Source: Planctomycetota bacterium (lineage in GTDB: Bacteria; Planctomycetota; DG-23; SLPQ01). Taken from it: a stretch of DNA of 15,544 nt. Both the position numbers and the translations under genes were made by a program. The DNA lies in NCBI GenBank assembly GCA_021160625.1, contig JAGHCE010000192.1:1-15544 (forward strand), in the 5' to 3' direction. Every line of letters begins with the position of its first letter. Positions within the stretch are counted from its first letter, which is position 1. This document shows positions 13,901 to 15,544 of the stretch, piece after piece. The notes below the pieces were generated by a model that did no database searches, was not told where the DNA came from, and saw only the letters and a program-made list of their open reading frames with translations.

Positions 13901-15367
13901 AGCATCGTCAACACCGACATCATGGCGCTGGGTTCGAGCGACCTCGATGCGGACCTGACACTGACCAAGTTCGCCAGGATCGGCAGAGTCCAGGCCGCAG
14001 GCGACATCAGCGGAACGATCTACTCGGGCTACCTTGACGAAATCGTGGCCAACACCGACAACGACAGCCTCATCAACGCCAGGCTCGACTCCGTAAAGGC
14101 CGGCGGGAATATCTCCGCAGACGTCTATGTCGGCACGGTGCGGGTCAACGGCAACATAGGCGGCGATATGACGATCACCGCCAGGGTCGGCACTATTGCC
14201 GCCGGCGGCAATATCTCCGGCGACATCGTGGCGGGCAACGTGGAGTCCTTGGCGGCCGCGCCTGACTTGGGCGACGTCAACGGTGACGTCGACATCACGG
14301 CCAAGGTCGGCTCGGTCAAAAGCGACGGCACGATATCCGGCGACATACTGGTCGGCGGCGTTTACGCCGACAATGACGTCAACGGCAACGTCGATATCGA
14401 CGCGCGGTTTAGCTCCATCAAGGTAGACGGCGGTCTTACCGGCGACGTCGAGATCGGCAGCGTCGTCGCCGTCAACGACGTCAACGGCAACGTTTCAGTC
14501 CCCGAGGTCCTCGGAGCCGTCAAGATCGGCGGCGACATCACCGGCGACATCTACGTGGGCGCGGTCGACGCCGGCAACGACATCAACGGCGACGTTACCT
14601 TTGCCGGGAGGATCTCAAGTATCAAGGCCGACGGCGCCATTACGGGCAGCGTCTACGTGGGAAGCGAGGCCGCGGGCAACGCGGTCGTCGGGGCCGTCAC
14701 GGGCACCGGCAAGGTCGGCTTGATTACCGCGTCGGGCGGCGGCGTTACGGGTGATGTTGACATCCTCGGCAACCTCGGCGCCTTGAAAGCCGCCGGCGAC
14801 GTTGGTCACGACGGCGGCCTCTTGGAGGTGGGCGGCAACATCGGCCGGCTTTCCGCCGGTGACAGGACCTCAACCGGCGACCTGCTCTCAGACGTCACCG
14901 TCGGCGGCAACCTCGGCAGCGCCAGCGTCACAGGCGCCTTCCCCGGTTCGCTCGACGTCGGCGGCAACGCCGGACGTATCCAGGTCACCGGAGACATCGG
15001 CGAGCTCGGCGACATCTTCACCGTGGGCGGCAGGGTTTCCAGTGTGACCGTCGGCGATTCGGTCACACTGTCTGATTTCCTCTCGGACGTCACCATCACC
15101 GGCAACCTGGGCACGCTCAAGATCAGCGGTGACGTGGGCGACGAGAACGCTGTCAACCCGCTGGTTCCCTTTGACGTCGGGGGCAAGGTCGGCAGGATTA
15201 TGACGGGCCGCATCTTCAGCGACATCCACGTCATCGGCAACCTCTCCTTCCTCCAGACGGGCAGCGGTGTTACCCCAGGAGCGGATCCGCCGGATTATGA
15301 CTTCATCAACCCCGGTTTCCAAACCGGTCATCTTACTGTGGACGGCAGGATCGGCCGCATCGTCTAA
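10991..15367 (+). CDS. Giant LEERIAP-leader beta-solenoid surface protein
   Basis: The 1458-aa product begins with a basic stretch MQRKKSKG and then IEELEERIAP at residues 19-28. This resembles the LEPR-type leader on very large extracellular planctomycete proteins; no classical signal peptide is visible. The rest is low-complexity, rich in Gly, Asp, Asn, Ile and Val, very poor in Cys, with repeated short patterns such as D-G-N-I-G, typical of beta-solenoids. Residues about 1033-1242 (14087-14716) are six 34-residue repeats with a consensus near S-I-K-x-D-G-x-I-T-G-D-V. A further region to the C-terminus repeats V-x-G-N-x-G-x-L every 20-45 residues. No membrane anchor, PEP-CTERM, dockerin or enzymatic motif is seen, so a structural, adhesive or sheath role is inferred. 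ATG 10991 has AGGGAG about 7 nt upstream. The DUF3467-like ORF starts 14 nt after the stop. Confidence 0.87.
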   Translation: MQRKKSKGISAPQHRALQIEELEERIAPVIVDATHWVVGDPDTGPLNAWPESPDTYWIFYIGPGQADIRAVDGNADLDGQHIGNVTITGSDITSMLFIMDLPDDDTPSQDGVPWSTDAGTICVQGNILVQNGDMGAIFIDGMFGQEWSIGQPTLTVDGTLGKLDAGILLANVHAQDDIWEIDSDTTIGAYLDVRPDPDMWVYGFHDTNITADGNIGAIRAGVGLGDQGESISGIAILGGAISGTTSIMANADGIGDPGIIDLIEARGGSLIDGNIGCRLGDNVPYISAGPGGNVRFIHLDGNVFDRGPTGWSYAVTPITIGPDAPLSERTIVDDSGGVMVINPGEVTFTTADGSMTYLGEASYLLVPVDTGTQGPGAVLARVTLAGDAACTVSGNVEVGEVLVTGDTEYPEGLVLDFADILDATSIDDLDIAQPSDITQLQGYVHQVFTGTGEADIYYVHGDRIPIFLNNTNDGDIVSASSNSEVIFIGASNNGGDIGATESITPYLIKSPLYYVDGNVAWVDSDPDPGALTPIGIEGSLMRYNSIYGVRAEGQIYGVSAGGAIGDVRAIGGGITLVVADTNHQRDPGSPLVTADLLFVPGFAAAGDPLDITFSLFGKIHNTVGDGVFGQILSGQASIPNLPDTHIDTLQYPWVLGGTIELVRVGEGLEITTIDPYGGGVFVSSGVYTAQNIERVICSGYGDDTKGINGIYGDIMAKANGLPLDPLLPPEGQFPFGVSYVTATNGAVIQSSWIIGGDMDSAFSSTSISSDIGYIRASGNGSIIDGIEVVGHSVTAVSATGGSNGIVWTNVTAFGGGLQLISADGPGIDNSNFLANGTAGAIRTIGSNSAITNTSIKAMADLKNLSTNALENDYINIYTLGRLSTLDHIDNTVFDVGGLRTMTIRNDIINGTAINIAGPLNRLTVGGTIDGSTIRASGPWANIGRVIVKGDINNSTIYSEHNITMVQSRTGSIVNTDIMALGSSDLDADLTLTKFARIGRVQAAGDISGTIYSGYLDEIVANTDNDSLINARLDSVKAGGNISADVYVGTVRVNGNIGGDMTITARVGTIAAGGNISGDIVAGNVESLAAAPDLGDVNGDVDITAKVGSVKSDGTISGDILVGGVYADNDVNGNVDIDARFSSIKVDGGLTGDVEIGSVVAVNDVNGNVSVPEVLGAVKIGGDITGDIYVGAVDAGNDINGDVTFAGRISSIKADGAITGSVYVGSEAAGNAVVGAVTGTGKVGLITASGGGVTGDVDILGNLGALKAAGDVGHDGGLLEVGGNIGRLSAGDRTSTGDLLSDVTVGGNLGSASVTGAFPGSLDVGGNAGRIQVTGDIGELGDIFTVGGRVSSVTVGDSVTLSDFLSDVTITGNLGTLKISGDVGDENAVNPLVPFDVGGKVGRIMTGRIFSDIHVIGNLSFLQTGSGVTPGADPPDYDFINPGFQTGHLTVDGRIGRIV
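14087..14716 (+). repeat. Six 34-residue (102-bp) in-frame repeats
   Basis: Units begin at 14087, 14189, 14309, 14411, 14513 and 14615. Five are exactly 34 codons; the second is 40 codons because of a six-residue insertion around AAAPDLGDV. Each starts like SSIKADGAITGDVYVG and continues like NDVNGNV. The two halves (about 16 and 18 residues) resemble each other, suggesting two solenoid coils per unit. DNA identity between units is highest at the gacgtcaacggcaacgt segment. Confidence 0.88.
14753..15364 (+). repeat. Irregular V-x-G-N-x-G repeats at the C-terminus of the giant protein
   Basis: Nine copies of a short motif can be read: ILGNLGAL, VGGNIGRL, VGGNLGSA, VGGNAGRI, VGGRVSSV, ITGNLGTL, VGGKVGRI, VIGNLSFL and VDGRIGRI. 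They are unevenly spaced and often followed by G-D. They differ from the 34-residue units and continue to the last residues (RIGRIV), so the protein ends within repeat sequence rather than with an anchor domain. Confidence 0.7.
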
Positions 15368-15381
15368 GGGAGGCATCATAA

Positions 15382-15504
15382 GTGGAAGAAATCGGCACCG
15401 AAAAACCCGGAACTGATGAGCAGAAGGGGCAGATTCGCCTCGACGAGGCGACAGCTGAGACGTCGTATGCCAATTTTTTTACGGTCTCCAAGCGACTTGA
15501 GTAG
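15382..15504 (+). CDS. Short DUF3467-like ORF, N-terminal half only
   Basis: A 40-codon reading frame starts at GTG 15382 with GGGAGG 8 nt upstream and ends at TAG 15502. Residues 17-36 read GQIRLDEATAETSYANFFTV. This is the conserved N-terminal part of DUF3467 proteins, in which the TSYAN-F motif is usually followed by a segment like TPEEVVLDFG and another 50 or so residues. Here the match stops after TVS, and KRLE-stop follows. No continuation of the family is seen in the other two frames to the window end. The gene may be truncated, disrupted by a rearrangement near 15490, or represent a short natural form. Function of the family is unknown. It lies 14 nt after the giant gene and is probably co-transcribed with it. 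Confidence 0.6.
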   Translation: MEEIGTEKPGTDEQKGQIRLDEATAETSYANFFTVSKRLE

Positions 15505-15544
15505 TCCTACCACCGTTTAAGCCAAGGCATGTAGAAAGACACAC

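Overview
The window looks like high-GC chromosomal DNA from a bacterium of the Planctomycetes/PVC type, probably uncultured. The main clues are a 1458-aa secreted-type protein whose N-terminus carries a short basic leader and the motif IEELEERIAP (a variant of the LEPR-type leader of giant planctomycete proteins), a sulfatase-fold enzyme, a DUF1565-like secreted beta-helix protein, a planctomycete-style zinc-knuckle fragment, and the start of a DUF3467-type protein. This assignment is inference from gene content; no rRNA or other marker gene is present.

Layout. (1) 48-165: tRNA-Asp(GTC) and its intrinsic terminator, plus strand. (2) 266-1696, minus: a cytoplasmic sulfatase-like hydrolase with Thr where the catalytic Cys/Ser should be. 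(3) 1697-1935: a gap with an 8-bp inverted repeat and three 29-bp tandem hairpin repeats. (4) 1936-6867, minus: a tight set of five genes with 10-32 nt gaps. In transcription order they are a secreted beta-helix protein, two nitrilase-superfamily amidases with signal peptides, a third paralogous amidase without one, and an EamA/DMT permease. (5) 6868-7208: a gap filled with nested palindromes. (6) 7209-8495, minus: a DUF3592 membrane protein, possibly with an N-terminal Cys4 knuckle. (7) 8672-10678, plus: agaS (SIS-domain sugar-phosphate isomerase/deaminase) and a HAD phosphatase, with a promoter in the divergent gap. (8) 10679-10990: terminator, a good sigma70-like promoter and a structured leader. 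(9) 10991-15367, plus: the LEERIAP beta-solenoid protein with a block of 34-residue repeats. (10) 15382-15504: a 40-codon ORF matching only the N-terminal half of DUF3467 proteins.

How the genes may work together. The minus-strand set 1936-6867 reads as a secretion/uptake module. The beta-helix protein and two exported C-N hydrolases would act outside the cytoplasm, and a cytoplasmic C-N hydrolase and a permease would act on or move the products. The substrate cannot be read from sequence. The agaS-HAD pair fits amino-sugar phosphate catabolism. The giant protein has its own promoter and is probably a cell-surface or extracellular structural protein.

The most notable signals are four. The two exported amidases carry a conserved internal Shine-Dalgarno and ATG exactly where the non-exported paralogue begins. 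The sulfatase-like protein has Thr at the formylglycine site. The 29-bp repeats show base-pair-preserving changes. The 34-aa repeats each divide into two half-repeats.
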